Below are positions 16,346 through 26,649 of a stretch of 64,000 bases of DNA, piece by piece (the stretch's first letter is position 1; each line of letters begins with the position of its first letter). The notes under the pieces are model-generated. The model did no database searches. It was not told where the DNA came from and saw only the letters and a list, made by a program, of their open reading frames with translations. Position numbers and translations under genes: made by a program. The DNA comes from a virus, in IMG/VR virus record IMGVR_UViG_3300036859_000309, positions 1-64,000 of that record; one strand, written 5' to 3'.

Positions 16346-19300
16346 ATGGCAGATGTGATTGGCCAAGCAGTCATCGAGGTCACAGCGGACGCCAGCGGTG
16401 TCAGCGCGGGCATCGCGCAGGCTACGCAGGCAGTAAAAGCCTTCGAGCAGGCCGCCGTCAGCTCCGGCACGAAGGCCGGCGCGGCGCTGACCAAGGCGAC
16501 GAAGGACACCAGCGTCACGTCCGCGCAGCTCACGCGCGAGCAAGAGCGGCTGATCTCCACGATCGACAGATACAGCCAGACCGTGGGCAAGACTCGCGGC
16601 GAAGTGCTCGAGCTGCGGGCCGCGCAGGGCGGCGTGACATCCCAGGTCCAGGCGCAGATCGCCGCGATCAAGGCCGCCGAGGCGGCCCAAGCTGCGGCCG
16701 CTCAGACCACGGCCAAGCAGGCGGAGGCCCAGAGGGATCTCGCGCGTGCGCAGCGCGAGGCTGCCCAGGCTCAGACCAGGAAGGAGGACTTCGTCAGTTC
16801 GCTGCGTCTGCAGGCAGATTCGATCGGCAAGACGCGCTCGCAGCTCCTGGAACTGCAGGCCGCGCAGTTGGGCGTCACGGCGCAAGCGGCTCCCTTCATC
16901 GCGAGGATTCGCGAATCCGAGGCGGCGCTGGGGAAGGGCGGCAAGGAACTGAACAAGTACGGCCAGAGCGCCGCCCAGACGGCTGCGGCGCTTCGAGGAG
17001 TACCGGCGCAGGTCACCGACATCGTCACCTCGCTGCAGGGCGGCCAGGCGCCGCTCACGGTCTTTTTGCAGCAGGGCGGCCAGCTGCGCGACATGTTCGG
17101 CGGGGTCACGCCGGCGGCAAAGGCGCTGGGCGGCGCGCTGTTGGGGCTGATCAATCCCTTCACCGTCGTCGCGGCGGCCGTCGCGACGCTAGGAGTCGCC
17201 TACTTCCAGGGCTCCAAGGAAGCCGACGACTACCGCAAAGCGCTGGTGCTCACCGGCAACGTTGCGGGCTTGACGACCGCGCAGCTGCAGATCATGGCCC
17301 GGAACATCGATGCGTCGGTGGGGACTCAGCACCAGGCGGCCGAGGCACTGGCGGCCATCGCGGCGACTGGCCAGGTTGCCGGTACCGACCTGGAGAAGTT
17401 CGGGGCCACGGCGGTCCGGATCAGCCGCACTGTGGGCACCAGCATCGAGGACACCGCAAAGCAGTTCGCTGAGCTCGGCAAGGACCCCGTCAGGGCCAGC
17501 GAGAAGCTCAACGAGAGCATGAACTACCTGACCCTGGCGGTGTATGACCAGATCAGGGCAGCGCAGGAGAACGGCCGCGAACAGGAGGCCGCATCGATCG
17601 CGCAGAACGCCTATGCCGATGCGATGGACAAGCGCACGGCCAAGCTCGAGGCGAACCTCGGCATCATCCAGCGCGCTTGGCGCACCGTGTCTGATGTTGC
17701 CAAGGAGGGCTGGGACCAGATCCTCGGCATCGGCCGCCCGGACGGTCCCGGCGAGAACGCCATGCCGCGGTGGAGCGCGGCCGCGCTGGCGCCTGCCCTG
17801 CTGCCGGGTGAGATCGGGCGCGGCCTGCGGGGCCTGATCAGCAACGCGACCACGAGCGATGCAGATCGCGAAGCCGCCGCCGAGACGCGCCGCCTTGCTG
17901 CCCGTTCGGCCACCGCCGAAGCTGCGATGGAGCGCGAGCAGGCCATTACGAACAAGATGCAGATCGATGCCCGCAAGCGCCTCGACGAGCAGAAGAAGGC
18001 TACTCGCTCCCGCGCCGAGCAGCGTGCCGACGAGATCAAGCAGCTCGATCGGGATGCCAAGGCTGTCGGGCTCAGCAGCGACGAGTACAACAAGCGCGTC
18101 GCCGCCATCAACGAGAAGTACAAGGACCCGAAGGGCCCGAAGGCGCGTGAGTTCCAGGACGATGCGGCGACCAAGTACCTGATGCAGCTGCGGGAGACCG
18201 AGGCATCCCTGAAAGAGCAGCTGACGCAGAACGAGAAGCTCACCGCGTCTCAGCGTGAGCTGGCCAGGTTCGAGCAGCAGATCGCGGACATCAAGGAAAA
18301 GAAGACCCTCACGGCCGATCAAAAGAGCCTGCTGGCCAACCAGTCGGCGATCGAGGCGCAGCTGAAGAAGAACGTCGAGATCGAGAACGAGGTCAAGGCA
18401 CGGGAAAAGGCGACGAAGGAGCTCGAGAAGCAGAAGAAGCAGGCGGACGACTTCGCTCGCACGATCCAGGGCATCAACATTTCGATCGAGTCGTCGGCGC
18501 AGAGCCGAGGGGAGCAGCAGGATCGCAGTCTCGCCGCGTTCGGCCTAGGCGACCGTGCCCGCCAAGAGGTCGAGGCTCAGCGTTCGATCAGGACCGAGTA
18601 CGAGCGCTATCTGCGACAGCTCACGAAGGATGCCGCTGAGAAGAACCAGCTCGGCTCCGACGCCTACAAGGAGGAGGTCGACAAGATCAAGGCCTCCCTC
18701 GACGAGCAGATCGCCAACCTGCAGAACTACTTCGATCGCGAAAAGGCCCTTCGCGAAGACTGGCGCACCGGCGCGGCCACAGCGCTGGCCAACTACATCG
18801 ACGAGATCGATAACGCTTCGAAAAGAACCCAGGACCTGGTCACGAACAGCCTCGGCGGAGTCACCGATGGCATCACCGGGCTGCTCACCGGCGACAAGGG
18901 ATCCTCCTTCAAGGACATCGGCAAGCGCATCGCCGAGCAGATCACGCGCGGCATTGTCGAGCAGCAGATCACCAAGCCACTGGCCGAATGGCTGCAGGGA
19001 AGCCTGAAGGACGGGGACTCGCTGATCGGCAATTTGCTCGGTGGCCTCACGAGCAACAAGGCGACCGGTGAGAACTGGCTTGGCTTCCTCGGCCTGGGCG
19101 GCTCGAAATCCAGCTCGTCGGGTGCCGGCGCAGGCCTGGCCAGCGTCTCCACGAGCTCGAATACAGCGGCCACCTCCCTGGTGAGCCTGGCCGAGGCAGC
19201 GAACCAGGCCAGCTTCTCCTTGGGCGGTAACGGTTCGTCCGGACTGGGTGGTTCCGGCGGTGGATTCCTGGACTCCCTGGTCAGCGGTATCGCCGGCGCC

Positions 19301-19657
19301 TTCGGCGGCTTCTCCAACAGCGCGGCGACTTCGATGGCGAATGCCGCGGGCACCGGCCTTGATGGGCTATTCCGCTACACCAACAACTTTGCCGGCAGGG
19401 CGTTCGGCGGCGCGGCGAATGCCGGCTCCATGTACGAAGTCGCCGAGAACGGTCCCGAGCTCCTGACGATGGGCAACAAGACGCTGCTCATGATGGGCAA
19501 GGAATCCGGACAGGTCACGCCCATGAAGTCACAGGGACGCTCGATCTCGGTGAAAAACACCTTTGTGCTGCAGCAGCCGGCCAGTCGTGAAACCCAGGCG
19601 CAGATCTCGCGTCGCACCGGGCAATCGGTCGATGTCGCCATCCGGAGGAACTCATGA
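16346..19657 (+). CDS. Tail tape measure protein
   Basis: 1103 residues, the longest gene of the window, as expected for a ruler that sets tail length. The N-terminal 200 residues are Ala/Gln-rich helix. A lambda gpH-like segment follows (GVPAQVTDIVTSLQGGQAPL, FLQQGGQL, a hydrophobic stretch near 270-295). Residues 500-850 are charged coiled coil. The C-terminal part is Gly/Ser-rich with a late AENGPELL motif typical of gpH-like proteins. GGGGAAG precedes the ATG at 16346. It carries no obvious lysozyme or peptidase domain. Confidence 0.95.
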   Translation: MADVIGQAVIEVTADASGVSAGIAQATQAVKAFEQAAVSSGTKAGAALTKATKDTSVTSAQLTREQERLISTIDRYSQTVGKTRGEVLELRAAQGGVTSQVQAQIAAIKAAEAAQAAAAQTTAKQAEAQRDLARAQREAAQAQTRKEDFVSSLRLQADSIGKTRSQLLELQAAQLGVTAQAAPFIARIRESEAALGKGGKELNKYGQSAAQTAAALRGVPAQVTDIVTSLQGGQAPLTVFLQQGGQLRDMFGGVTPAAKALGGALLGLINPFTVVAAAVATLGVAYFQGSKEADDYRKALVLTGNVAGLTTAQLQIMARNIDASVGTQHQAAEALAAIAATGQVAGTDLEKFGATAVRISRTVGTSIEDTAKQFAELGKDPVRASEKLNESMNYLTLAVYDQIRAAQENGREQEAASIAQNAYADAMDKRTAKLEANLGIIQRAWRTVSDVAKEGWDQILGIGRPDGPGENAMPRWSAAALAPALLPGEIGRGLRGLISNATTSDADREAAAETRRLAARSATAEAAMEREQAITNKMQIDARKRLDEQKKATRSRAEQRADEIKQLDRDAKAVGLSSDEYNKRVAAINEKYKDPKGPKAREFQDDAATKYLMQLRETEASLKEQLTQNEKLTASQRELARFEQQIADIKEKKTLTADQKSLLANQSAIEAQLKKNVEIENEVKAREKATKELEKQKKQADDFARTIQGINISIESSAQSRGEQQDRSLAAFGLGDRARQEVEAQRSIRTEYERYLRQLTKDAAEKNQLGSDAYKEEVDKIKASLDEQIANLQNYFDREKALREDWRTGAATALANYIDEIDNASKRTQDLVTNSLGGVTDGITGLLTGDKGSSFKDIGKRIAEQITRGIVEQQITKPLAEWLQGSLKDGDSLIGNLLGGLTSNKATGENWLGFLGLGGSKSSSSGAGAGLASVSTSSNTAATSLVSLAEAANQASFSLGGNGSSGLGGSGGGFLDSLVSGIAGAFGGFSNSAATSMANAAGTGLDGLFRYTNNFAGRAFGGAANAGSMYEVAENGPELLTMGNKTLLMMGKESGQVTPMKSQGRSISVKNTFVLQQPASRETQAQISRRTGQSVDVAIRRNS

Positions 19658-20580
19658 GCGGCATCGTCGTGTACGAGGATGTGATCGTGCCGGAGTGCGT
19701 GATCATGGCCGGCGCATCTGGTAAGCAGCGCCGCCAGAACGATCGATCTGTCAACCAGGGCGGCTACGCGACCGTCAACGTCGTGAACGACAAGACGCTG
19801 CGCGAGTATCTGCTGGGCGTCAAGCCGATGGAGTTGGATCTTTGGCAGGAGATCGAGGGCCTCTACGAGGTGACCGATGCAGGCGCTTACGGGATGCTCC
19901 TCAAGGACCCTAAGGACTCTTCGGTAACGGTGGCCACCGGCGCGTTGCAAGGCTACATGGCAGGCGTCGAGTTCGGCACTCCTGGCTTCGGCAACGGGAC
20001 GCCCCTCTATGGTCTTCGCCAGCTGAAGAAGGCGGCGAGTTCGACACGCACGAAGGCCGTCGTGCGCACGCGGCCGAACGGAACGCCATCGCTCTTCCGA
20101 GGCAGCTCGCCGGTGACGATCGGCGCCGCCCCAGGCAATGCGTCGCTCAGCGCCGCGCCTGTCTACGTTACGTTCGTGGCAGATGCGTCCCAGAACGTGA
20201 ATGCGGTCACTGTCGGGGCCACGACTCAGGTCACGCTCGCCGCCGGGCTAGCCGGTCTCGTGATCGGTGGGCGCCTCTGGCTGCAGGACCTGACCGGTGC
20301 CGATGCAGCGCTGCTGAACAACCTGAGCCACCAGATCACCAACATCGCAGGCGCGGTCTACACGCTGGCCACGAACACGGGTGGCAAGACCATTAACGCC
20401 GCCGGCACCGGCAAGAAGTATCCGCAGCCTGACGAGGCGCTTACCTGGTCTGGCTCGTTCCATGTGCCGGTGCAGTTTGCCGAAGACGACATGGATTGGG
20501 ATCTCATCAGGCCAGGCGATGATGAGGATCGTCTGGTTGCCGGGCCTTCGATCCGGCTCATCGAGATTCGCGAAGCATGA
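19654..20580 (+). CDS. Distal tail protein, DUF2460-like
   Basis: 308 residues, ATGA overlap with the tape measure. The beginning matches tail-tip ring proteins (VPECVIMAGASGKQRRQN, then GGYATVNVVND). The middle inserts a Ser/Thr/Ala-rich beta domain, and the C-terminus (SFHVPVQFAEDDMDWDLI, IRLIEIRE) is the DUF2460 signature also found in GTA gp12. It should form the ring that joins the tube to the hub encoded next. Confidence 0.75.
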   Translation: MSGIVVYEDVIVPECVIMAGASGKQRRQNDRSVNQGGYATVNVVNDKTLREYLLGVKPMELDLWQEIEGLYEVTDAGAYGMLLKDPKDSSVTVATGALQGYMAGVEFGTPGFGNGTPLYGLRQLKKAASSTRTKAVVRTRPNGTPSLFRGSSPVTIGAAPGNASLSAAPVYVTFVADASQNVNAVTVGATTQVTLAAGLAGLVIGGRLWLQDLTGADAALLNNLSHQITNIAGAVYTLATNTGGKTINAAGTGKKYPQPDEALTWSGSFHVPVQFAEDDMDWDLIRPGDDEDRLVAGPSIRLIEIREA

Positions 20581-21440
20581 GCAAGACGATCTCGGTTGCG
20601 CTGAAGGCGCACTACGGCCTGAACTCGACCACGATCTCCCGCCAATGGAGGTTCGAGCGCCGGGACGGCGAGGTGGTGCGCGTCACAACCTGCGCACGCG
20701 ACCTCCTGATCAACGGTGAGGTCTACCGCGCCAAGGAAGGCCTGAACCCGACCGCAATCAGCCAGGAGGCGACCGCTGCTGTCGCGAACTCCGAAGTCAA
20801 CGGCACCATGGCGGCCGAGAGCGTCGACGAGGAGGAGTTGTTCGCCGGGCTCTGGGATGGCGCCTTCGTCACGGTGTTCGAGGTGAACTTCCGTGACCTG
20901 TCGATGGGCATCCTGTCGTTGCAGAGCGGGAACATCGGAGACGTCAAGGCCGGCCGGAGCGCCTTCACTGCTGAGGTGCGCGGGGTGACCCAGTCGCTTC
21001 AGAAGGTGGTTGGCCGGGTGTTCACGAAGGGCTGCCCTTGGAAGTTCGGCGACCCGGATACCTGCCGGAAGGATCTCGCGCCGCTGACCGTCACCGGCTC
21101 CCTGACGGCCTTCACTGACCTGCGGACCTTCACCGACAGCACGCGCGCCGAGGTCGCAGATTACTTCGGTGCCGGCGTGATCACGTTCACAAGCGGAGAG
21201 AACGATGGGTTCTCTATGGAGATCTATTCCTTCGGCTCGGGTGTCTTCGTCCTGCATCTGCCGCTGCCGTTCAATCCGGCCGTCGGTGACACCTACTCTT
21301 TGACCCCGGGTTGCCGTAAGCGCTTCGACGAGGACTGCCGCACCAAATGGGGCAACGGCCCCAACTTCGGCGGCTTCCCGCTGGTGCCGGGCTCAGACAA
21401 GGTGCTCGGCCTGGGCGGCACGGAAGGGACGAATCTATGA
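20577..21440 (+). CDS. Tail hub protein, DUF2163-like
   Basis: 287 residues, ATGA overlap. It is the counterpart of GTA gp13: an N-terminal beta domain, WDGAFVTVFEVNF in the middle, a conserved FTKGCPWKFGDPDTCRKDL cysteine segment, and a C-terminal GCRKRFDEDCRTKWGNGPNF. The four cysteines could bind a metal cluster, as seen in tail hubs. It functions with the NlpC/P60 protein and the tip protein downstream. Confidence 0.8.
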   Translation: MSKTISVALKAHYGLNSTTISRQWRFERRDGEVVRVTTCARDLLINGEVYRAKEGLNPTAISQEATAAVANSEVNGTMAAESVDEEELFAGLWDGAFVTVFEVNFRDLSMGILSLQSGNIGDVKAGRSAFTAEVRGVTQSLQKVVGRVFTKGCPWKFGDPDTCRKDLAPLTVTGSLTAFTDLRTFTDSTRAEVADYFGAGVITFTSGENDGFSMEIYSFGSGVFVLHLPLPFNPAVGDTYSLTPGCRKRFDEDCRTKWGNGPNFGGFPLVPGSDKVLGLGGTEGTNL

Positions 21441-21625
21441 GCGAAAAGTCGACCTACGGCAATGGGCCTCCGATGCTCTATGGCACCGAACGCATCGGCG
21501 GCCATGCGATGCCGATCGCCGAGTTTCTTTCGTTCGTGCAGGAGGCACCAACTGTGGCGCCGCTCGACATCGTCCGCGCAGCCGCAACGGCGCATGAAGT
21601 TCTGCGCCGAGCCGCCCAGCCATGA
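21437..21625 (+). CDS. Small tail protein sharing a tip-protein motif
   Basis: 62 residues, coupled at both ends by ATGA overlaps. Residues 5-25 (STYGNGPPMLYGTERIGG) closely repeat residues 53-72 of the tip protein encoded at 22101 (STYGAGIPILYGTERIGG); the DNA is clearly similar too. The remaining residues are unlike it. It may be a duplicated fragment that became a small baseplate component, or a remnant. Function unknown. Confidence 0.55.
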   Translation: MSEKSTYGNGPPMLYGTERIGGHAMPIAEFLSFVQEAPTVAPLDIVRAAATAHEVLRRAAQP

Positions 21626-22104
21626 CTACCTCCGAACTCATCAACGGGGCGCCACAGGGCGCCCTTTCTGTTTCTGGGGCCCACATCGTCACCGCGGCAC
21701 GCGCGCATCTTGGCGTCACCTGGATGCATCAGGGCCGCAGCCGTGAAGGCGTCGACTGCCTCGGGCTAGTGCTGCTCGTCGCGCACCAGTTCGCGCTGAC
21801 CGACTTCGACACCCGCGACTACGCGCGCCAAGCCAAGGACGAATCGATGCTCGAGCAGTGCCGCGAGCACCTGTTCGAGATCCCGCGCGCCGCCGCGCAG
21901 CCGGGTGATGTCGCCGTGATGCGCTTCGCCAACAACCGGCACATCGGCATCTTCGGTGATTACGTGCACGGCGGCCTGTCCCTGATTCACGCCTTCTCTC
22001 AGGCCCCACGAAAGGTCGTAGAGCACCGCTTCTCCGACGACTGGCTGCGCGGCTATGGCGCTTCGCTGATGGGCTGCTTCCGCTTCCCTGGGATCTCCGC
22101 ATGA
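21622..22104 (+). CDS. Tail NlpC/P60-type cell-wall peptidase
   Basis: 160 residues. The NlpC/P60 triad is visible: catalytic Cys in GVDCLGLVLL, His in NNRHIGIFGDY and a polar residue in the following SLIHAF. This corresponds to GTA gp14 and lambda gpK-like proteins, which open the host peptidoglycan during DNA entry. Overlaps the small gene before it and the tip gene after it (both ATGA). Confidence 0.9.
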   Translation: MTTSELINGAPQGALSVSGAHIVTAARAHLGVTWMHQGRSREGVDCLGLVLLVAHQFALTDFDTRDYARQAKDESMLEQCREHLFEIPRAAAQPGDVAVMRFANNRHIGIFGDYVHGGLSLIHAFSQAPRKVVEHRFSDDWLRGYGASLMGCFRFPGISA

Positions 22105-25100
22105 GCATGCAATCCGTCCTCGGCGTCGTCGGTGGCGTCGTCGGGTCGTTCTTCGGTTATCCGCAGCTCGGCTTCGTGGTCGGGTCCCTGGTGGGCGGTC
22201 TGCTGACGCCCAAGGAGAAGACGGAAGGACCGCGCCTCGATGATCTGAAGGTCCAGGTCAGCACCTACGGCGCAGGAATTCCGATCCTTTATGGAACGGA
22301 GCGCATCGGCGGCAATGTCATCTGGTCGACCGACAAGATCGAGACATCAACCACAGAGGAGGCAGGGAAGGGGGGCGGCGCGGAGCACACCAGTTACCGC
22401 TACTTCGTGCACATGCGCATCGCCTTGTGCGAGACGCCGCGCGATGGGTCGACGGTCAATCTGGTCAAGATCTACAAGGACGGCAAGCTGATTTGGGACG
22501 ACAGCACGGGCATTTCAGTAGGCTCTGCGCTGGCCAGTGCCGAGAACCCCTATTCGTTCTTCACGCTGTACCAGGGTCACTCGGACCAACTGCCGGACGC
22601 TGTAGAGGAAATCTACCAAGGCGGCCCCGGCACTTTGCCTGCATACCGCGGGGTCGTCTCAATCTCGATGAAGGCGATCGAGTGCCCGGGAGGTCGGGTG
22701 CCGCAGTTCTCGTTCGTGCTCTCGACGAATGCCACGGCTTCGAGCGAGCGCCTTTTGTACGGTCTTGCCGAGGGCGACGGGGACAGCGACGCCGCGATGG
22801 TCAACGGCGAGGCCGTTCAGATCGAAAACTACCCGGCCGTTAACTCGTCGGCCGTCCGCGTCACGCGCATTCAGCGTGGGGCCTCTGTTTCCCCTCCGTC
22901 CGCGCTAACCACCCTGACGACTGCGGCTGTGCATTGGGCGGTCGTCCCGGTGAGCGGATCGAACGCAGCCAAGGCGATCCACCCTTATTCAGTTTCCGGG
23001 GCGAACTTCGCTTACGGCCTCGTTAATTTCGACGCCGGCACAGAGACGGAGTTGATCGCCGGCACGACTTCGAGCGCATGGTGCGTGCTGAATGCTGAAT
23101 ATGCGATCGAGGATCAGGTCTCAGGCACCTATCTCCTAAAGGACGCGGCACAGGTCGTGCTTTTGCCGGCAGGAACCGTCGTCTCTCTGCCGGCCAGCCC
23201 TCGCGGCGTTGGCTATTACGAAGAGTACATCTATGTGGTGACGTTCACCTCTAGCAAGTTTCAGCTTGTGAAGATGGACTCTTCCGGCACGGTCATCAGC
23301 ACGATCGAGAATCCCACCATCATGGCCACCGGCCCGGTGGTTCGGGTGATCACCAAAGCCACGGGCGTCTATGTCGTGGCCCTGACAACGGACAGCCTTG
23401 GAAATCGGCCAGTCTGGAAGGTCGGGACTGCCTGGGACTTGCTTTGCGTCGATACAGGCGTCATCAACTGGTCGGCGAACTACGCAGACGTTGATTGCAA
23501 CGATACCTATTGCCTGATCGGGCCGGCCCAGAACGACACAGGGGTCGGTCAGGTGTCATATCAGATGGTTCGGTTTAGCGCCATCTCCATAGATGAGGTC
23601 AAGGTCTCGGACATCATCGCCGACCAGTGCGAGCGCGCGGGAGAGACGCGCTATGACGTCAGCGGTATTCCTGATGCCGACACGCTGCACGGCTACAAGC
23701 TCCAGAACCCGGCCAGCGCGCGCAACAACATCGATCCGCTGCTTACTGCCTTCGCGATCTACATGGTCGACGAAGACGGGCTTATCAAGTTCAAGAAGTA
23801 TGAGGACATCACCTCAGAAGCCACGATCTCCTATGACGAGCTCGGTCAGGCAGAGGATGGTTCGGAGCCAGCGGATGCAATGCCGCTCAACCGAGCACAG
23901 GAGATTGATCTACCGCGCAGCGTTGCTGTCAGCTATGTCGAGGAGACATTCGACTACCAGACGGCAACCGAGAAAGAAACGCGCCAGGTCACAGAGGCAA
24001 ACGAGGATCTGACGATCGAACTGCCGATCGCGACCGACTCCGACCGCGCCAAGAAGGTCGCGCAGATGATCCTGTTCGCGCGCTGGCGCGCACAGAACAC
24101 GCGCAGCCTGAAGGTCTCGCGCAAATACGCCTTCCTCAGCCCTGGCGATGGAATCACGGTTGAATACCCGCGCGGCACCTCTCGTCTGTGGCGGATCATG
24201 AGTCAGACCGACACGGGTGCGCTGATCGAGCTAAACGTCGAGCCTGGCGATGCGGAGATATACACACAGACCGCCATCGGAGCGAACGACTACGTGCAGC
24301 AGGAGGTTGCAGACCTAGAGCCAGCCACGCGGACGCAGATTATCGACTCGGCCATCCTCCGGGACGAAGACAACAACGCAGGCCCTTACGTCGCGTTCGA
24401 TGCAGCCGGTTCAGGATGGTCTGGCGCCGAGCTTTTCGTCGGAAATGACGATAGCGACCTGACCTCCCGCGGAACGGTTTCTACGAATGCCCCGATCGGC
24501 TTCTCTGAGGATGCACTGGGAACCTTCGGCAGCCGCGTGGTCGTTGACACCATCAATACGCTTACGGTGAGCATGGGGGACGACACGCTGAGCAGCATTA
24601 CGCGGGACGTTCTCCTGGCAGGCACGAGCAACGTCGCCGCCATCGGGGCACCTGGCCGGTGGGAGTTGATCAAGTTTCAGACCGCCGACAGTCTCGGATC
24701 GGGCCGCTACACCCTGTCAACTTTCATGCGCGGACTGAAGGGCACAGAGTGGGCACGCAGTACTCATGCCGTTGGCGACATCTTCGTGCTTCTGGTGCCG
24801 TCCGGGATGCTGCGCCCGTCATCAGACGCCGGGACGGTAGGAATGCCGCGCAGCTATCGCGGCATCTCCAAGGGTCGCAGCGTCGATTCTGTTGCCTCCA
24901 TCGTCTACGCCAACACGGGAGAGGGCCTCAAGCCACTGGCGCCGTGGGATGCCCGAAAGTCGGTCTCCGCGAGCAATGACCAGACGCTGACATGGCAGCG
25001 GCGAACGCGCCTGTCTTCCAACTTCCTGCGAGGCGTCGTACCTCTGGGAGAAACCACCGAAACCTATGAAGTCGAGTTCTACACAAGCGGCGGCTTTACC

Positions 25101-25262
25101 ACGCTGGCCGGCACCTTGAGCGCCAATTCAACACGATCCCTGCTGGTCACGAGCGCACAGCAGACGGCCATGGGCCTGACGCCTGGTGCCACGCTCAACG
25201 TCCGCATCTATCAAGTAAGCGACGCGATCGGCCGCGGTCGCTCGTTCCAAGGAGTGATCTAA
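22101..25262 (+). CDS. Tail tip / host-specificity protein (gpJ-like, phage-tail_3 type)
   Basis: 1053 residues. The N-terminus has a hydrophobic Gly-rich segment (VLGVVGGVVGSFFGYPQLGF), then the conserved YGAGIPILYGTERIGGNV motif of tail-tip proteins. Residues 500-700 hold the phage-tail_3/GTA gp15-like core (IADQCERAG, LKVSRKYAFLSPGD). The C-terminal 250 residues include FN3-like beta domains (YEVEFYTSGGFTTLAG). It should form the central tip that contacts receptors or the fibre encoded next. Confidence 0.85.
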   Translation: MSMQSVLGVVGGVVGSFFGYPQLGFVVGSLVGGLLTPKEKTEGPRLDDLKVQVSTYGAGIPILYGTERIGGNVIWSTDKIETSTTEEAGKGGGAEHTSYRYFVHMRIALCETPRDGSTVNLVKIYKDGKLIWDDSTGISVGSALASAENPYSFFTLYQGHSDQLPDAVEEIYQGGPGTLPAYRGVVSISMKAIECPGGRVPQFSFVLSTNATASSERLLYGLAEGDGDSDAAMVNGEAVQIENYPAVNSSAVRVTRIQRGASVSPPSALTTLTTAAVHWAVVPVSGSNAAKAIHPYSVSGANFAYGLVNFDAGTETELIAGTTSSAWCVLNAEYAIEDQVSGTYLLKDAAQVVLLPAGTVVSLPASPRGVGYYEEYIYVVTFTSSKFQLVKMDSSGTVISTIENPTIMATGPVVRVITKATGVYVVALTTDSLGNRPVWKVGTAWDLLCVDTGVINWSANYADVDCNDTYCLIGPAQNDTGVGQVSYQMVRFSAISIDEVKVSDIIADQCERAGETRYDVSGIPDADTLHGYKLQNPASARNNIDPLLTAFAIYMVDEDGLIKFKKYEDITSEATISYDELGQAEDGSEPADAMPLNRAQEIDLPRSVAVSYVEETFDYQTATEKETRQVTEANEDLTIELPIATDSDRAKKVAQMILFARWRAQNTRSLKVSRKYAFLSPGDGITVEYPRGTSRLWRIMSQTDTGALIELNVEPGDAEIYTQTAIGANDYVQQEVADLEPATRTQIIDSAILRDEDNNAGPYVAFDAAGSGWSGAELFVGNDDSDLTSRGTVSTNAPIGFSEDALGTFGSRVVVDTINTLTVSMGDDTLSSITRDVLLAGTSNVAAIGAPGRWELIKFQTADSLGSGRYTLSTFMRGLKGTEWARSTHAVGDIFVLLVPSGMLRPSSDAGTVGMPRSYRGISKGRSVDSVASIVYANTGEGLKPLAPWDARKSVSASNDQTLTWQRRTRLSSNFLRGVVPLGETTETYEVEFYTSGGFTTLAGTLSANSTRSLLVTSAQQTAMGLTPGATLNVRIYQVSDAIGRGRSFQGVI

Positions 25263-26624
25263 ATGTCAGGTTCCACATCCCTGCTGCCCGGCGTAGTCGA
25301 AGGCACCGGGGCCGTTACTACCGTCAATGAGACGTTCGACGCCGCATCGCCGGCAACGATCGGGGCTCGCAACGCCACTACGTCGAGCCTTCTGACGTGG
25401 GGCTACTTCGGAGGTCGCATCAGCGGCGTGGATCGGGCCAACGGCACCGTCACGCTGACCGCCAGCGCCACGAACTATGTCGTGATGAAGAAGTCGGACC
25501 TCGTGGTTTCGGTGTCGACCGCAACCACGAACTGGAACGACAGCGCCAACTACTGGCGCCTGTACTCGATCGTGACCAACGCCACGACGGCAACGTCCTG
25601 GATTGACGAGCGATTCGGGACTGCCGGGCTCTTCCCTCCGGGTGGTGCAGGTGGCGCGGGCCTGACGAACTTTACTGAGTCGGTCAACACCTCCGCTCCG
25701 AATGCCACGGTGCCGGTCGTGCAGTTGCTCGCGACCAACGCCGCGACGAATGTCGATGTCGCGCTCTCGCCGAAGGGTACTGGCGCGATCACGGTGAAGG
25801 TCGCCGACAACGGCACCACAAACGGCAACAAGCGAGGGACTGGCGCGGTCGATCTGCAGACTGACCTGAACGGCACCGCCGCGAACGTGGCTTCCGGTAT
25901 CAAGTCATTCCTTTTGGGTGGCTTGGGGAACAAGGCGACAGGCGACAACGGCGGCGTCTTGGGTGGAACGAACAACACCAGCAGCAACGCTTCGGCAGTC
26001 GTCGCAGGAGGAACCTCCAACACCGCCAGCGCTTCGGGTGGCTTCATTGGGGGCGGGACCGGCAACGCCGCGAGTACAGGCAACTACAACGCAGTCCTCG
26101 GCGGCAATACCAATACGGCCAGCGGCAGCAGCAACGCCGTGGTGACTGGAGGCCAGAACAACTTGGCCGATGCCCTCAACTCCAGCGCCTCGGGTCACTA
26201 CGCGACCACGCGTGGAGTGATCGGCTGCAAGGCGCATTCGAGCCACTCCCAATCTGGCAGCGCCGGCCTGCGCCAGAAGAGGGAGGCCGTGCTGCAACTG
26301 AACACGGCCAATGCGACGCCAGCCGCGATGACGACCAACGCTGCAGCCTCCGCAGCGACGAACCAGTTCAACCTGGTCACCGGCAGCGGCCTCAAGGTCA
26401 GGGGTCAGGTCATGGTGCGCAACACCGCCAACGGCGACTGCGGTTGGTGGGACATCAGCGGCGCCTGCAAGAACGTCGGCGGCACGGTGACCCTCTCCGG
26501 TACGCCCGTCATCAGCGCTTACGCCGGGGAAGCGAGCCTGAACACCTGCGCGGTCGCCATCGTGGCCGACAACACGGCCAAAGCTCTCCAGGTCCAAGTC
26601 ACCGGCATCGCGATCGTCACCTGA
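25263..26624 (+). CDS. Tail fibre with YadA-head-like repeats
   Basis: 453 residues, starting directly after the tip gene stop. The N-terminal 190 residues are beta-rich and Thr/Asn/Ala-rich. Residues about 210-310 are irregular GG-N-x-A/T-S repeats (GGLGNKATGDNGGVLGG, GGTSNTASASGGF, GGNTNTASGSSNAV) like left-handed YadA head repeats, so a trimer is likely. The C-terminal domain (VTLSGTPVISAYAGE) resembles fibre tips. Probable receptor-binding protein; ligand unknown. Confidence 0.75.
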   Translation: MSGSTSLLPGVVEGTGAVTTVNETFDAASPATIGARNATTSSLLTWGYFGGRISGVDRANGTVTLTASATNYVVMKKSDLVVSVSTATTNWNDSANYWRLYSIVTNATTATSWIDERFGTAGLFPPGGAGGAGLTNFTESVNTSAPNATVPVVQLLATNAATNVDVALSPKGTGAITVKVADNGTTNGNKRGTGAVDLQTDLNGTAANVASGIKSFLLGGLGNKATGDNGGVLGGTNNTSSNASAVVAGGTSNTASASGGFIGGGTGNAASTGNYNAVLGGNTNTASGSSNAVVTGGQNNLADALNSSASGHYATTRGVIGCKAHSSHSQSGSAGLRQKREAVLQLNTANATPAAMTTNAAASAATNQFNLVTGSGLKVRGQVMVRNTANGDCGWWDISGACKNVGGTVTLSGTPVISAYAGEASLNTCAVAIVADNTAKALQVQVTGIAIVT

Positions 26625-26649
26625 TGCCGCCCCCATGGAGCCCACCCCA

